NCBI GenBank assembly: GCA_029990175.1
Contig: JARKIP010000028.1
Location: 9,674,501 to 9,738,500, forward strand
Direction of reading: 5' to 3'
DNA from: Petunia secreta
Taxonomy: Eukaryota; Streptophyta; Magnoliopsida; Solanales; Solanaceae
Length of the DNA: 64,000 nt
Shown here in pieces: positions 40,722 to 52,783 of the stretch. Both the position numbers and the translations under genes were made by a program. Each line of letters starts with the position of its first letter. Position 1 is the stretch's first letter. The notes beneath the pieces were generated by a model. It made no database searches. It was not told where the DNA came from and saw only the letters and a program-made list of their open reading frames with translations.

Positions 40722-43047
40722 TCATATTACTATAAAAGCATGTCCCCTAAAACATCAAATGTCAGATTACTAAATTAGCCCTATATAGGATTAGAATAAA
40801 ATACCATGCTTTAAAAGATAAAAACTAATAAACTACTGACTGCAACCGGAGCAAAATTGAATTGGTGCCTTTTCTAGGAGTTGTGTCCATTCTAAGAAAA
40901 AATATTACTGTAATAAATTTGCGCCTACTAAGCAAAATTACCGTACTAATTAAAAGAAAAACCTCAACACATAGCCACCTCTAGACGAAACACACACACA
41001 CACACTCTTAGGAATAATGAAAAACATACAGCTTGATTTGGTACAGCTTGATGTGGACGATGTCTTATTCGCAAGAGCTGACACCGAAAATTGTTAATAT
41101 TACATCAATTTTCATGGAGGTAAAGAAAGAAGCGGAGAGATCACGTTGATTGTATCAATGAAATTGGAGTCCCTGGTTGATTACATTCCTAATACTAGAA
41201 TATATGGTCAAAGTGCAGTATCTATACTGATTGAACTAACAAGATATTACTGTAAGTTATTGCTCTTCACGTGATATTGCATCGTCCTATATGTTCGAAT
41301 GAATGATTACGAAAGATATCTTTAATCTTGCGTGAATACGCTACAATGACCAAAGCTTTTAGTTGACCAATGACCAGTTTCAACGATTTGTTGTTGCCAT
41401 GTCTTAAAAAGAGAAGGCCTAATACATAAGCGGCTCCTTAAAATTATCATCAAATTTTATTTAGGCACCTTATCACCTATTGGACACTCAAACTTTAATG
41501 GGCACTAAGTTGTATGGTTGCTTTAGCGAACTATTCTTTATGATTTATGAAATTAAGGTTCTATAAATGTCCAACAAACTTTTCTTTCATCTTATTGTCT
41601 CTTGTGATTTGTTTTTTAGAAAATAGAAAGTTGAATGAGCAATGCATAGCAATACCATATGTGCGACAACCTTTGCTTGAGAAGAAAATCGATACAGGAA
41701 TCTGTTTCTTTTGGAGCTATTATGAGTTATACCACCGCTTTGGATGGAATATTGGTGACTAAATGATTTGTGCGCAAGGTGAGCAAATGATTCATGTTTA
41801 TGTTTCCCGGGAAAGGAAAAGCACCAGCAATTAGTGGAATTAGTGGAGATCAAAGTGATTTGGCTAAAAAAAAAGTCGCAAAGTTCAAGTTCTATTTTTA
41901 TTAACTCCATTTATCATTATTTAAGGTTTTTACCTTTGTAGCTTTTTCGATGAAGTACAATTGATATAAATGTTAGGGTAGGTTACCCACTTAATTATAA
42001 TCCTAATGCATGCTAATTTTGGAATAATTTCTTTGAATCCTTTTTATGTCTCTTCTAATTCTATATCAAACTATAAACATCAGCATAAATTGACATCACC
42101 ATATTGCATAAAAGATCATGTAAAGTTTACTTAAATTTCAAGTTGTAAAACTATATATATTTGAAATAGGTTATACCATGCGGAAAATGATATTTCTATT
42201 TGGATGTAAATTGCAAATAGAGGTCATTTTACTTTTTCAGTTTGTTAATTTGAACATTGAGTAATGATGCTCCATGACTTAGCTTCATCCGATTCCAAAA
42301 GTATTTTATGTCGAATGAGCTATGAAAGGAGGATGAAGAAATAGTATGGTTCTGCGGGAATTCACTTTATTTGATTTGGAGTAGAGCTAGAGTGGATTGC
42401 CCGGCGTCGGCTAAATCCAGTAGCTTTAAGTTAAACCCTGAATTTATTTTAAAAAATTCATATAACCTATAAGTTTCAAATTCTAGCTTTGGTTCTGTAG
42501 CTCACCTAGCCTTAATACAGTAATTTGTTTTTGGATTGTTGCCCTTGAAAAATTTAAGTGGGAATTTAGAATAAAAAACTTTGTATATGAATCCCGGCTA
42601 AATTGACTTATAGATGATTTTTTTTCCTTATTGTGAGACTTAATAAATGAAAAAAGAAACAGTGGAAAAAGAATTTTTTTGATGAAATGAAGAAAAGCAA
42701 TAGCAATTACAGATTGCTTGGACAAAGCACTTCATGTGGAAGTTTTACTTAGTATGATCTCTGCACAAAGGAATTGGTATTTTTTAGCCACCAGCGAAGA
42801 ACTCTCCCACTTTTCTTTCTCATGGCGATGAAGAAAAAATGAGACGAGATTGCAGGAGGCAGAGAGAAGGAGCGGGTAGAAAAGGACACAGATAACCATT
42901 GTGGCCTCGACAAACATTTCATCATACAGCGATTTCTTTTGTTTATTAGCTACTCAATATTTTATATTATTAATATTTACATCATATTACACCAATATGT
43001 ACTTTATGACTCGATATGCACGTGCATCGCACGTGTCGAGAAACTAG
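40722..43047 (+). mobile_element. Non-autonomous Helitron 2
   Basis: Starts TCATATTACTA after an A. It ends with a hairpin at 43010-43040 (CTCGA and CACGTGC paired with GCACGTG and TCGAG), then AAACTAG and a host T. The length is 2326 bp. Unit 3 has the empty site agaaa/tatgcataag at 57141-57150, which proves the boundaries. There is no Helitron protein ORF inside. Confidence 0.87.
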
Positions 43048-43703
43048 TATGCATAAGATTATGGCTAATAAAGCTTTGGTTCTAAAATCAACATGTACAA
43101 CTTAAATTGATATTAAAGAAAGCACTATCAAAATCCATCTATGACTTTTTGTAGCCTCCTTATATGACGTAGCTAAAAACCCAAAAATCTTATTGTCTTC
43201 TTCAAATGCTCATTCTTCATTTCAAGAAGAAAGGAGTACTCCTATTATTGTCTAGTTGGTTCACTTCCCTTATGTGTAATGAAATCACAACACATCATCT
43301 GCCTCAATCTGGTGAGAATCTCTCGGTAAAAGCTTCCAGGACCAGAAGAGCTGAAAACATAGTTTTTGTGATAGGTACTTGATAGTAACTAGAGACAACT
43401 AGCTAGAATTCAACTAGCTACCAAGTAAATACATAATGCAAAATACTGGTATCTGGAAATCACTAATAACCGAAAAAATTGAATAACAAGTGCTAAATAG
43501 CTTTATATACAAAGTCAAAAATCATACTTCATTATCCCTCGCCATATAGAATATCACTTGATGAAAAAGGAACACGAAAAGTGAAAAACTAGCTAGGATT
43601 CAAGAAAGCTGGTGATATTAGAGAATTTTATTCATCAAACTTGTTGAAGTGTAAATGTGTTTAAAAAAAACAAAACAAACTTGGTAGCTGTGTCTCCATA
43701 AAT
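43048..43703. other. 3' flank of F-box copy B, no gene
   Basis: Matches 57146-57710 closely and 26430-26728 in its right half. It holds only the F-box 3' UTR region. Confidence 0.6.
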
Positions 43704-45041
43704 TTAAACAATAGGAGACAACAGATTTTTCAGCTTAGAGAGCAAACATCTAGGTTTGGAGGTGGGAGGGCCACAATTTTTGAATGTGCAGAAGTTTCCC
43801 AGAGAAACTAAAGTTTTGCAATGTACGAAAGCTAAGAAAAAGAAGACCTTGTTGTCCCACTCTTTTTCTAGCATTCTAATGGTTTGCGACTGCAGATTGC
43901 AAGCAAAAATACCTCTAAATGCATCACTGATGATCAACTCCCCATTTAGTATGCCAATTGGTCTTACCAGACAGCTAATATATAAGGGCTTACTCTCAAT
44001 GTTGATTGTCTTCCGTAGACTCCACCTGTAGTAGTTTTCGAGATCCCATATATCTATTGTTTTACGAGTACTGTAAAATCCCAAGTTACAGAGTGAAACA
44101 TGGCTGTTCGTCTCAAAGAGGTGCATACAAGCATGGATATTTCTAAAATGCTGGTTACCACATTTTTCTCCCGGATGAGATATCACTTGAAAATTTTCCT
44201 CTTTTATGTCAAATAAAATAATAGATGCTTCGCAATGAGCAGGGCATATAGCACAATTAGCAGAATTGGTGGGACAGCATCTTTCAGCCATCCAATATAT
44301 AGCATCTTTCGTCCAAGTAGGACGTGCCTCCCTACATAAGACCGCAATTCTAGGTCTTAACTGGGGAACATGAACATCACAAAACTTTTCCCAGCCAGTA
44401 ATTTCAGGATCATCAGACAGCAATGAGCTAAGTCTAAGCATTCTAAATTCTACAAAAGGTAATTCTCTTATCCAGAGGGCATAATATTCCTTAGCAACTT
44501 GATGGAAAAAGAATGCTGCTATGTAACCAACTGGGAGATCAAAGGTAGCTAGTTCTTGGGTGATAGGGTTCATGATATAATAGGACTTCTCGCGCCTAAA
44601 CAAGACCAAACCATGGTACGATAAGACAAATTCAGGGGACTTATAGTAGTCTAAATCACCCAACGGCCCTGGAATTTGTATATTACGTCTGCTTCTCATG
44701 ATTATATTACAAAAACTATTCATCCAAGTGCTTATTCCTTTCTTGTGATGATCCTCCTTGAGAAACTGGAGCCGCATAAAGCCTTCAAGGATCCGTTTAT
44801 GGTGGACAAGGATAGCAGGAACAGCACCGACACGGTTCACATAATAGTGGTTGAAATATGGGGATGGGATTAAAGAATTCCAATGAGTGCACACTCTTAG
44901 GAAACTTAGAAGTTCTTCTACAGGGAGTCTGCTCAGAATATCAATCAATATATCATCCGGAAGATTATTAATATGGACTACCTCATAAGAAAGATGTTCA
45001 TCCTGCTTTCTTGACAACCAGTGCCAAAACCGGAGGAGCAT
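43704..45041 (-). CDS. F-box protein, copy B
   Basis: Intact ORF of 445 residues, nearly identical to copy A. The F-box is at about 24-66 (NNLPDDILIDILSRLPVEEL), followed by the same F-box-associated region. It lacks the three residues of a TET repeat before TGWEKF and two near position 128. The Cys cluster reads CCPTNSANCAICPAHC. An open frame kept after duplication suggests either recency or selection on both copies. It would act as a SKP1-binding SCF adaptor with unknown substrate. Confidence 0.9.
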   Translation of the reverse strand: MLLRFWHWLSRKQDEHLSYEVVHINNLPDDILIDILSRLPVEELLSFLRVCTHWNSLIPSPYFNHYYVNRVGAVPAILVHHKRILEGFMRLQFLKEDHHKKGISTWMNSFCNIIMRSRRNIQIPGPLGDLDYYKSPEFVLSYHGLVLFRREKSYYIMNPITQELATFDLPVGYIAAFFFHQVAKEYYALWIRELPFVEFRMLRLSSLLSDDPEITGWEKFCDVHVPQLRPRIAVLCREARPTWTKDAIYWMAERCCPTNSANCAICPAHCEASIILFDIKEENFQVISHPGEKCGNQHFRNIHACMHLFETNSHVSLCNLGFYSTRKTIDIWDLENYYRWSLRKTINIESKPLYISCLVRPIGILNGELIISDAFRGIFACNLQSQTIRMLEKEWDNKVFFFLAFVHCKTLVSLGNFCTFKNCGPPTSKPRCLLSKLKNLLSPIV

Positions 45042-46987
45042 TGTATATCCAACTGACTGTTTATAAATTTACATGTGCCTCAGACAATAAACTTACTTAA
45101 ACTATCATAATTTAGCAGTTTTAAATATTCTTCCTCGCAATTACTCTGTAGTGAATGTAAGTCATCAGAAAAGATAGATAATATCCATAACCAAAGTTAC
45201 AGCCAAAGGAAAACTAATAAATTAGCTAAAAAAAATAATAAGATACAGCATCATAACATACCTAAACTAGGGAAAAAAAGATGAATATCCGTAAAGTATA
45301 TTGACACTACATTAAATTAGCCATGTGTTATTTTCCACGGATGCTAGCCACATTGAAGCTACCTTTATGGAGTAACAGATAATAGGTTATGCGCTGATTT
45401 TACTCCTAAAAATTAGCAAAGCTTACTGACAGAATATTTTCTTAAAACAAAGATAGGTATATCTTCATTGTTGAAAGAAGAAGGTACTTTTTTCCAAACA
45501 TTAATATTACTTCATATGGATAAATATATTTCTAAAAAGTCCTAATATTGCAATAGTAACTACTGAAGTAGGTATGGATACCATAAAGGTGGTGTATACT
45601 GATATTGAGTAATAATATATGCATACTGTGCGAATATTTCATGCAAAATACTCGGATACATTCTCACACTGTATATTTCATATATATTTTTTTGTATACT
45701 GAAGTAATGTAATAACATATGCATATCAATCTATAAATATATCATGCTTAATACTCGAATAAATTTGATAAATTACGTGTATTCCAACAATACAATTGGG
45801 CGAGAATTTAAATGAACAACCATATCCCCTAAAAGTGGGCACATCTACTGATGATAATTAACTACGTGATATTTATCTAATATCCTTTTAGAAGATAACT
45901 AGCTACAATAAATTTAAAAAAAGGAAAGTAATTGCTCATACACATTCCTTAAAGACATGCATGACTCTTGCTTAGTCATTTAATTACTCCATCTGTTCCA
46001 AAATGGTTGTCATAGTTCGAATTTTGAGAGTTGACCGTAAATTTAAATATATAATCTTTAAGTTTTTTGTAACGATGTTTATATATTTAGAAACTACATA
46101 AAACTACTATAAGTCACAATGATTAATAATTCAAAATATTTAAAAAACATGAAAATATTACGGTCAAAGTTAATCTCGTTTGACTTTCGAAATCCAAACC
46201 ATGACAACCATTTTGGAATTGATGGAGTATATTCTAGGAGCGTTTATTCATAATAAAAGTAGAGTGTGTTTATTTCTTGTTTAATACTCCTTAAATTGTT
46301 TATACCGTGTAATTTTTTCTATTATTTTCTCCACATGGAACCCAAATCATATGTTCTCGTCTTCTGTAACTCCTGGCTATATACCATGTCCAAGGTCGGC
46401 ATTGAAGAACTATGACACCATAGGCAATGGTTTGCCATTAATTTGCCCCTGCATAACAGCGGTTTAGCAAAAATAAACTCCGCTTAATTTAATGAATAAA
46501 TTTCAGACGAAAATACCTCTACAAATCTTATAATGATGCTTGTATCACCATCCTCCCTTTCTCCGTAAGTACTGCCTAAGAGGCACTACTTGCATTTGAC
46601 CCATCTTTTTTAGGTAACACTTGTTCCTGAATCTCACATTTTCTCCTTTGCCCATTTCAGTCTCTTCTCGCATTCTCCCAGATAAGTTGAAATATGCCTA
46701 GTCTACAGTTGCCACTTGAACTCTTCGTAAAAGACAACTTTTGCAAATTGAAAATTTGAAGTGTTCTCTACGGACCAAGCAGAAGGCATTTTGGTTCATA
46801 TTAAACGAGGACAAACTCTAATCAATTTTTAGGATACTAGTGAAGTTTATTGTTGTCCAAGCCAGCTTCTAGCCCAGTACCATCAGAGATATGCGTGTTC
46901 ACAACAGGAGTTTTTACCTACATGAACACTCTCAATCCTTTTCCATTGAATCCTTCACAACATGCTCCTACTCTAGCTAGGTGGGAT
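45042..46987. other. 5' side of F-box copy B, duplicated, no gene
   Basis: Parallels 28082-30985 of unit 1 but lacks the Mutator-like insertion and one extra 25-bp repeat. No supported gene. Confidence 0.6.
45987..46227. mobile_element. Stowaway-like MITE (family 2), unit 2
   Basis: Counterpart of the MITE at 29891 at the paralogous position, flanked by TA. The terminal repeats are more worn. Confidence 0.8.
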
Positions 46988-47760
46988 TTGGGGATTAGGG
47001 ACTTAGGCCTTTTTGCGGAAATATGATACCATAGCAATGGTTTGCCTTTTTGCCCACGCTTAACTTGGCTTTGTGAAAATGTCCTCGTTAAGTTTAATAA
47101 ATAAATTCTGGACGAAAATATACGTGTCAATTTCTTGGCACTAAGCCAAGACTTGCCCCTTTGGCCCCGCTATATTTGTCAATACTTACACTGAAGTGTT
47201 GGTAAAGGCAACACTTGCCGGCACTTGGTTGTAAGTATTGTCAAAAGACAACACTTGTTCCTTCCAATTTTTTTTGCATTCTCCTCATATAACTTGAAGT
47301 ACTGGCAAGACAACACTTGTCCTTGATTTCTTCCCTAAAAGCCAACATTTACAAATTTGTGTCTTGAAGTCTTGGCTTCATGCCAACATAAGAGTATTTT
47401 GCTAAAACATTGTTAAACGAACACAAACTTGTAAATCACTCCTTATGGTGTGCACCTGGTGAAATCTTTTGTAGGGATTACGGCTAAAAGGAATTTGGGC
47501 CTATATTATTTCACGGTGGGCGAAGTGCACCAAAGGCCACTTTTGGCAGTGGTCTTTGGTTTGAGGTCACTTTTTTTATTGGTTTTACATGAGAGGCCAC
47601 TTTTTGGAACATCAATTCTTTTGGGTTGAACTTCACACAAGTTCAGCCACAAGTATTGAAGTTCAACTTCAGTCCACCACAAGGATTGAAGTTCAACTTC
47701 AGCCAGAAGGGTCGAAGTTTACGCATCTATACGTAAAAGTTCAGCCCTTACAGATTGAAG
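46988..47760. other. Repeat-rich upstream region of PPR copy B
   Basis: Holds short degenerate repeats (aacacttg-type, ttgaagttcaacttcag-type near 47650-47710) and a CTTGGC-ACTAA-GCCAAG palindrome at about 47137. Frames here are not convincing genes. Confidence 0.45.
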
Positions 47761-47883
47761 TTGAAACTTCATAATTTAGGCATGAAGTTCAACCCATAAG
47801 GTTTGAACTTCAGCCCACAAAGATTGAAGTTCCAAAAAGTAGCATCTCATGTAATACAAATAAAAAAAATGACTTCAAACTAA

Positions 47884-48119
47884 GCCCCTGTGTGTTTATA
47901 GTTTATGGGGACATTTTTTGGGAGAAAAACTGTTTGTTTATGCTATTTCATCAAAACTTCTCCCAAAGAGGAAATTTGAAAAACTACTCACAAAACTTCA
48001 ACTATTTTTTCAAGTAAATTATATGTCCAAACACAATTTCAAGTTCCAAAAATTATTTTCAACTCAACTCCAAAAACTCAAATTTTCAAGTTTCAACCAA
48101 ATCTATGTCCAAACGCTAG
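47884..48119. mobile_element. Short insertion, MITE-like, in the promoter of PPR copy B
   Basis: 236 bp from gcccctgtgtgtttatag to ccaaacgctag, with CTAA on both sides (47880-47883, 48120-48123). Unit 1 reads straight through at about 32820-32830 without it. The ends are only weakly inverted, so the family is uncertain. Confidence 0.65.
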
Positions 48120-48260
48120 CTAAATACCAGTGACAAAAGTGGCATGTGGGTGAATTTTTTTACCCAAAATAGCACAACGCAGACTCTCAAGAGCGGGAAA
48201 AGGCGTTAGTTACCCCATTTCAAATTCTAGATTCTTCTCTGCTCAAATCACTGTTGTTCC

Positions 48261-49138
48261 ATGGCCGGAATAACTATTACCCGGTGGCTCACCGCATCTC
48301 CGTCGCATTCCTTCTCACTTCTCCGCCGTGTGTTTGCCCCTCATTATGCCCTTCGTTTCTATTCTTTTCAAACCCAATCCCCAAAAACAATATCAGTTTC
48401 AACAATTAGCCACTCATTCATAAGCAGACCATTTTGCACTAATTCCCCAGCTCCTCCAAAGCGCAACACGTTAGTTAATTTCTCCTTATCCTATTCAGAA
48501 GACTCCGATTCTCGAAAGAGGTAGCGAAATCAACAGCTAAACAGATAAATAAATCTAAATTACCACCACCATACGATCCGTTCAATAAAAAACCTGTGAT
48601 TGAAGAACCCGAAGACCCGAAAAACTTACAAGAAGTGATTCGAAAGATACGTTCAGATGGGCTAATTAATAATGCAGTTAAGATGTTCGACGGATTGTCA
48701 AAGGACGGGTTGACACACGAGACGTTGGAATTGTTCGGTCAGATTAAGGATAAGAACGAAATGCCGGATGTGGTGGCTCATACTGCGGTGATCGAGGCGT
48801 ATGCGAATGCGGGGCAGGCTAAGGAGGCTCACAAGGTGTACTTGCGGATGTTGGCTAATGGGGTGTTGCCTAATGCGTATACGTATAGCGTTTTGATCAA
48901 GTCGTTGGCGGAGAGTGGAGATGGGAAGTTGGTGAGAGAAGCAAAGAAGTACATTGTGGAGATGGTGGAGAAAAGGGGAATGAAGCCTAATGCAGCTACT
49001 TGTTTGGGCTGTTTTGAAGGGTTGGCGAAGACGGGGATGGAGGATGAAGGGAAGGAGTTGTTGGAGATTGTGAAGAGTAAAGGAGCGGCCCCTGAAGAGA
49101 GTAAGATGAGGGAAGTGTTGACGAGGCCCGGTTTATAG
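48261..49138 (+). pseudogene. PPR protein, copy B, frameshifted
   Basis: The first 80 codons match copy A up to SEDSDS. A 10-bp deletion (ggaaacggag of copy A) then shifts the frame and stops at 48524. The PPR repeats are intact in another frame from 48596, but the last codons are replaced, ending LTRPGL at 49138 after a second small deletion. A protein could only start internally and would lack the targeting sequence. Confidence 0.88.
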
Positions 49139-49309
49139 GACTATAATGCAGGTTTTCTACGGCAAATGAAAGATGTATGTGTTTTTTTTCTTCCGGTTAA
49201 TAGTTCTTTATGGTGTAGATTTGTTGTAGTAGGAAGGTTCTTGGCATTGTCATGTGGAAACAGATGCCTGAAGATAAGCAGAGATTTGTGCTTATGAAAG
49301 TTGATTGCT

Positions 49310-49314
49310 GGTTT
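49310..49314. repeat. Target site duplication GGTTT of the Tnt1-like element
   Basis: GGTTT at 49310-49314 recurs at 51927-51931 right after the 3' LTR. Joining the flanks restores the PPR 3' flank seen in unit 1. Confidence 0.88.
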
Positions 49315-49884
49315 TGTGGGTCCATCCCATGTATATAGGCATGAGCCTATTGGCAAGAACTTGGTTGGCAAAAGTTTTTGGAGAGCAAGGCAAAATTTGT
49401 GGCAAACAAATTTTGGTTACTTTTTTCTTTTCTTTGTTTTGTGCTTGGAGGCCAAGGTTTGGCTTCTATAAAAGGAGAGCTTTCTTCTCTTGTTTAGACA
49501 CACCAACGGAAAGAGAGAAAAGAGTAAGGTATCACACAAAGCAATAAGCTTTAAGCAGTGTGAGGAATTCATAGACGGTATAGTCTATGAGGAAAAATAG
49601 AGAGCGAGCAGTTTTATAGTAAGGTGAAAAATCATAAGAAGGTTATTTCTTTTGTGATGGTGTAGTGGTATTCACTACACGGTGTAAATTCCTTACTATA
49701 GTGAAATATTTGCTCCTCTGGGGTCGTGGTTTTTTCCCTTGTTCAGAAGGGTTTTTCCACGTTAAAAACTTGGTGTCCTTATTACTTTTTTCGCTCTTGT
49801 TAATTACCGCATTTTAATACTCCGTTAATATTGTTGCTTTATAATCGTGAATATTATTTCTGTGTGGGATTAATTTTCCTAACA
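49315..49884 (+). repeat. 5' LTR of the Tnt1-like element
   Basis: TGTGGGTCC to CCTAACA. TATA box CTATAAAAGG at 49466-49475. Confidence 0.9.
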
Positions 49885-49886
49885 AG

Positions 49887-49898
49887 TGGTATCAGAGC
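49887..49898 (+). other. Primer binding site (tRNA-iMet) of the Tnt1-like element
   Basis: TGGTATCAGAGC two bases after the 5' LTR. Confidence 0.92.
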
Positions 49899-49960
49899 AC
49901 AGGTGTTGTTTATTTACAGAAATATTATTCATGGCGGGCGGAACTATACTCGGTGAAAAA

Positions 49961-51240
49961 ATGTCAGGAGTAAAGTACGAGTTAGCAAAGTTTAATGGAG
50001 AGGGCGGTTTCTCAATGTGGCAAAGAAGGATGAGGGATCTGCTCATCCACCAGGGGTTGCACAAGGCACTTGATGCAACGAAGCCTGAAGCCATGAAGCC
50101 CGAGGATTGGGCAGAGATGGATGAAAGGCGGCTAGTGCAATCAGGTTGCACTTATCAGATGATGTTGTCAATAACATCATTGATGAAGACACTGCGTGTG
50201 GAATATGGACTAGACTAGAGAGTCTGTACATGTCCAAAATACTGACAAATAAATTATACCTGAAGAAGCAGTTATACGCCCTACAAATGGGTGAAGGTAT
50301 GAACACATCTAAATGTTTTTAATGGACTGATCACGCAGCTGGCAAACCTTGGAGTACGGGTCGAGGAAGAAGACAAAGCCATCTTGCTCCTGAATTCGTT
50401 GTCATCCTCGTATGATAATTTGGCAACGACCATCCTACACGGTAAAACTACCATTGAGTTGAATGATGTCACATCATCTATTCTACTCAATGAGAACATG
50501 AGAAAGAAGCCTGAAAGTCAGGGACAAGCTCTCATCACGGATGGCAGAGGCAGGGGTTCAAGCAACTCTGGTAGATCGGAGGTTGGGGAAAGTCCATGAA
50601 TCAGTCCACATCAGTAGGCGAAAATTGCTACAACTGCGGTCAACCTGGCCACCATAAAAAGAACTGTCCAAATCCTAAAAGAGGTAAAGGTGGATGTAGT
50701 GGCCAAAGTAATGACTACAACACAACTGCCACAATGCAAAATGATGACACAGATATTCTCATCATAAATTAGGACGAGGAATGTATGCACTTGGCAGGTA
50801 CGGAGTCGGAATGGGTGGTTGATATAGCAGCATCTTACCACGTCACACCGGTAAGAAATTTATTTTGCAGATATGTAGCAGGTGATTTCGGCGCAGTAAA
50901 GATGGGTAACACGAGTTACTCAAAGATTGTGGGGATCGGTGATGTGTGCATCAAGACATATGTAGGATGCACTTTGGTTCTAAAAGAAGTGCGACATGTA
51001 CCTGATTTGCGGAAGAACTTGATCTCGGGGATCGCTTTAGACCGAGATGGGTACGAGAATCACTTTGCAAATCAAAGGTGGAGACTCACCAAGGGATCAT
51101 TGGTGGTTGCAGAAGGAGCTGCTCATTGCATGTTGTATAAGACAAATGCAGAAATATGTCGAGGTAGAAAAGCTCGATATGTGAGGTTGTCAAGCGGGGG
51201 GAGCAACCTGATGAGATTGACAAGCAGGGGGGGCAAGATA
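49961..51240 (+). pseudogene. Tnt1-like gag and protease remnant
   Basis: Starts MSGVKYELAKFN; an in-frame ATG 30 bp upstream is also possible. Frameshifts near 50135 and between 50218 and 50384 break gag. The CCHC knuckle (CYNCGQPGHHKKNC) lies near 50630. The protease motif is DIAAS in place of a DTAAS-type site, and the frame continues to TNAEICRG, where the deletion starts. Confidence 0.82.
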
Positions 51241-51343
51241 ATCTTAAGGTGGTATGAAAGGACAAGTTCAAGTTTTGCAAAGAACTTGTCGGCATACGCT
51301 CCAACTAAAAGCTTGGTGTTACCTCCTCCAGGTGAATGGGACT

Positions 51344-51355
51344 GGAGGGGGAGAT
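51344..51355 (+). other. Polypurine tract of the Tnt1-like element
   Basis: GGAGGGGGAGAT directly before the 3' LTR. Confidence 0.85.
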
Positions 51356-51926
51356 TGTGGGGTCCATCCCATGTATATAGGCATGAGCCTATTGGCAAGA
51401 ACTTGGTTGGCAAAAGTTCTTGGAGAGCAAGGCAAAATTTGTGGCAAACAAATTTTGGTTACTTTTTTCTTTTCTTTGTTTTGTGCTTGGAGGCCAAGGT
51501 TTGGCTTCTATAAAAGGAGAGCTTTCTTCTCTTGTTTAGACACACCAACAGAAAGAGAGAAAAGAGTAAGGTATCACACAAAGCAATAAGCTTTAAGCAG
51601 TGTGAGGAATTCATAGACGGTATAGTCTGTGAGGAAAAATAGAGAGCGAGCAGTTTTATAGTAAGGTGAAAAATCATAAGAAGGTTATTTCTTTTGTGAT
51701 GGTGTAGTGGTATTTACTACATGGTGTAAATTCCTTACTATAGTGAAATATTTGCTCCTCTGGGGTCGTGGTTTTTTCCCTTGTTCAGAAGGATTTTTCC
51801 ACGTTAAAAACTTGGTGTCCTTATTACTCTTTTCGCTCCTGTTAATTACCGCATTTTAATACTCCGTTAATATTGTTGCTTTATAATCGTGAATATTATT
51901 TCTGTGTGGGATTAATTTTCCTAACA
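51356..51926 (+). repeat. 3' LTR of the Tnt1-like element
   Basis: 571 bp, ends CCTAACA; followed by GGTTT. TATA box CTATAAAAGG at about 51508-51517. Confidence 0.9.
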
Positions 51927-52040
51927 GGTTTTAGGTCTTTTGTTAATTACCGCGCTCCAGAATCTAGTTGCTAATCTACAAAATGCGATAAAAAATCCAG
52001 CTAAGTCATCATTTAAATTGAATGAGTAGTACTCTCTATG

Positions 52041-52117
52041 TAAGATGAGGGAAGTGTTGACGAATTAAAGAAGGCCAGTTTATAGGACTATAAATGCAGG
52101 TTTTCCATGCCAAATGA
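52041..52117 (+). pseudogene. Duplicated C-terminal tail of the PPR gene, unit 2
   Basis: Counterpart of 34128-34200: gatgagggaagtgttgacga to ccaaatga. Its 3' flank is split by the TIR element at 52144. Confidence 0.72.
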
Positions 52118-52143
52118 AAGATGTTTTTTATTCTTCTTTTACT

Positions 52144-52783
52144 GGGGTCGTTTGGTATGCGGTATAGTATTAGCTAATCCATGTATAAGAGTTTGGATAA
52201 GTTAATCCATTGTTTGGTTGGTTGTATAAGAGTCTGTACTAATAGTACATTGTTTGGTTTGACTAATAGAAACTGGTATTAAACTAAGTACAAACAATAC
52301 ATTGTTTGGTTACATTTTGTCATTTCCGTATTAACAATACTTGTATAAGTTATACATCAATCTATGTATTATTTTATGCGGGTTAGAGGGTGGAATAAGA
52401 ATACATGTATTAACAATACATGGATTAAAATAAAAAATGACAAAAGTACCCTTATCCATTTCTTCAAAATTCTATTTTAGTAAATATCATATTTTATTCT
52501 CTTAAAAAAATAAATTATGGATTAGAGTATAACTTTTAATTCAACTAACCAAACATCCAACTAGAAATCATTTCTACATTGTAATCCATGTGTTATAATC
52601 CCTGCATAACTTATCCCTACATTGTTAATCCCTGCATTGTTAATCCCTGCATAACTAATCTCTGCATTGTTAATCCTTGCATAACTTATCCCTGCATAAC
52701 TTATCCCTGCATTGTTAATCTCTGCATAACTAATCCCTGCATTGTTAATCCCTGCATAACTTGTCTTCCAACCAAACGACCCC
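52144..52783. mobile_element. TIR DNA element with internal minisatellite
   Basis: Perfect 13-bp terminal repeats GGGGTCGTTTGGT flank 640 bp. Unit 1 lacks it (ttcttttattgttaatgg near 34215). The internal part 52577-52760 repeats TAATCCCTGCAT and variants every 13-17 bp. The termini resemble Tourist/PIF-type MITEs, but no clear target duplication was found. Confidence 0.72.

Larger units (their letters stand above)
49315..51926 (+). mobile_element. Tnt1-like copia element, internally deleted
   Basis: 570- and 571-bp LTRs, nearly identical; tRNA-iMet primer site; gag and protease remnants; polypurine tract. Integrase, RT and RNase H are absent: the reading jumps from the protease region (TNAEICRG) to 3' noncoding DNA. 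At 2.6 kb it could move only with proteins supplied in trans. Gag and protease motifs (MSGVKYELAKFN, HVPDLRKNLISG) are those of the Tnt1 group of Solanaceae. Confidence 0.9.
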
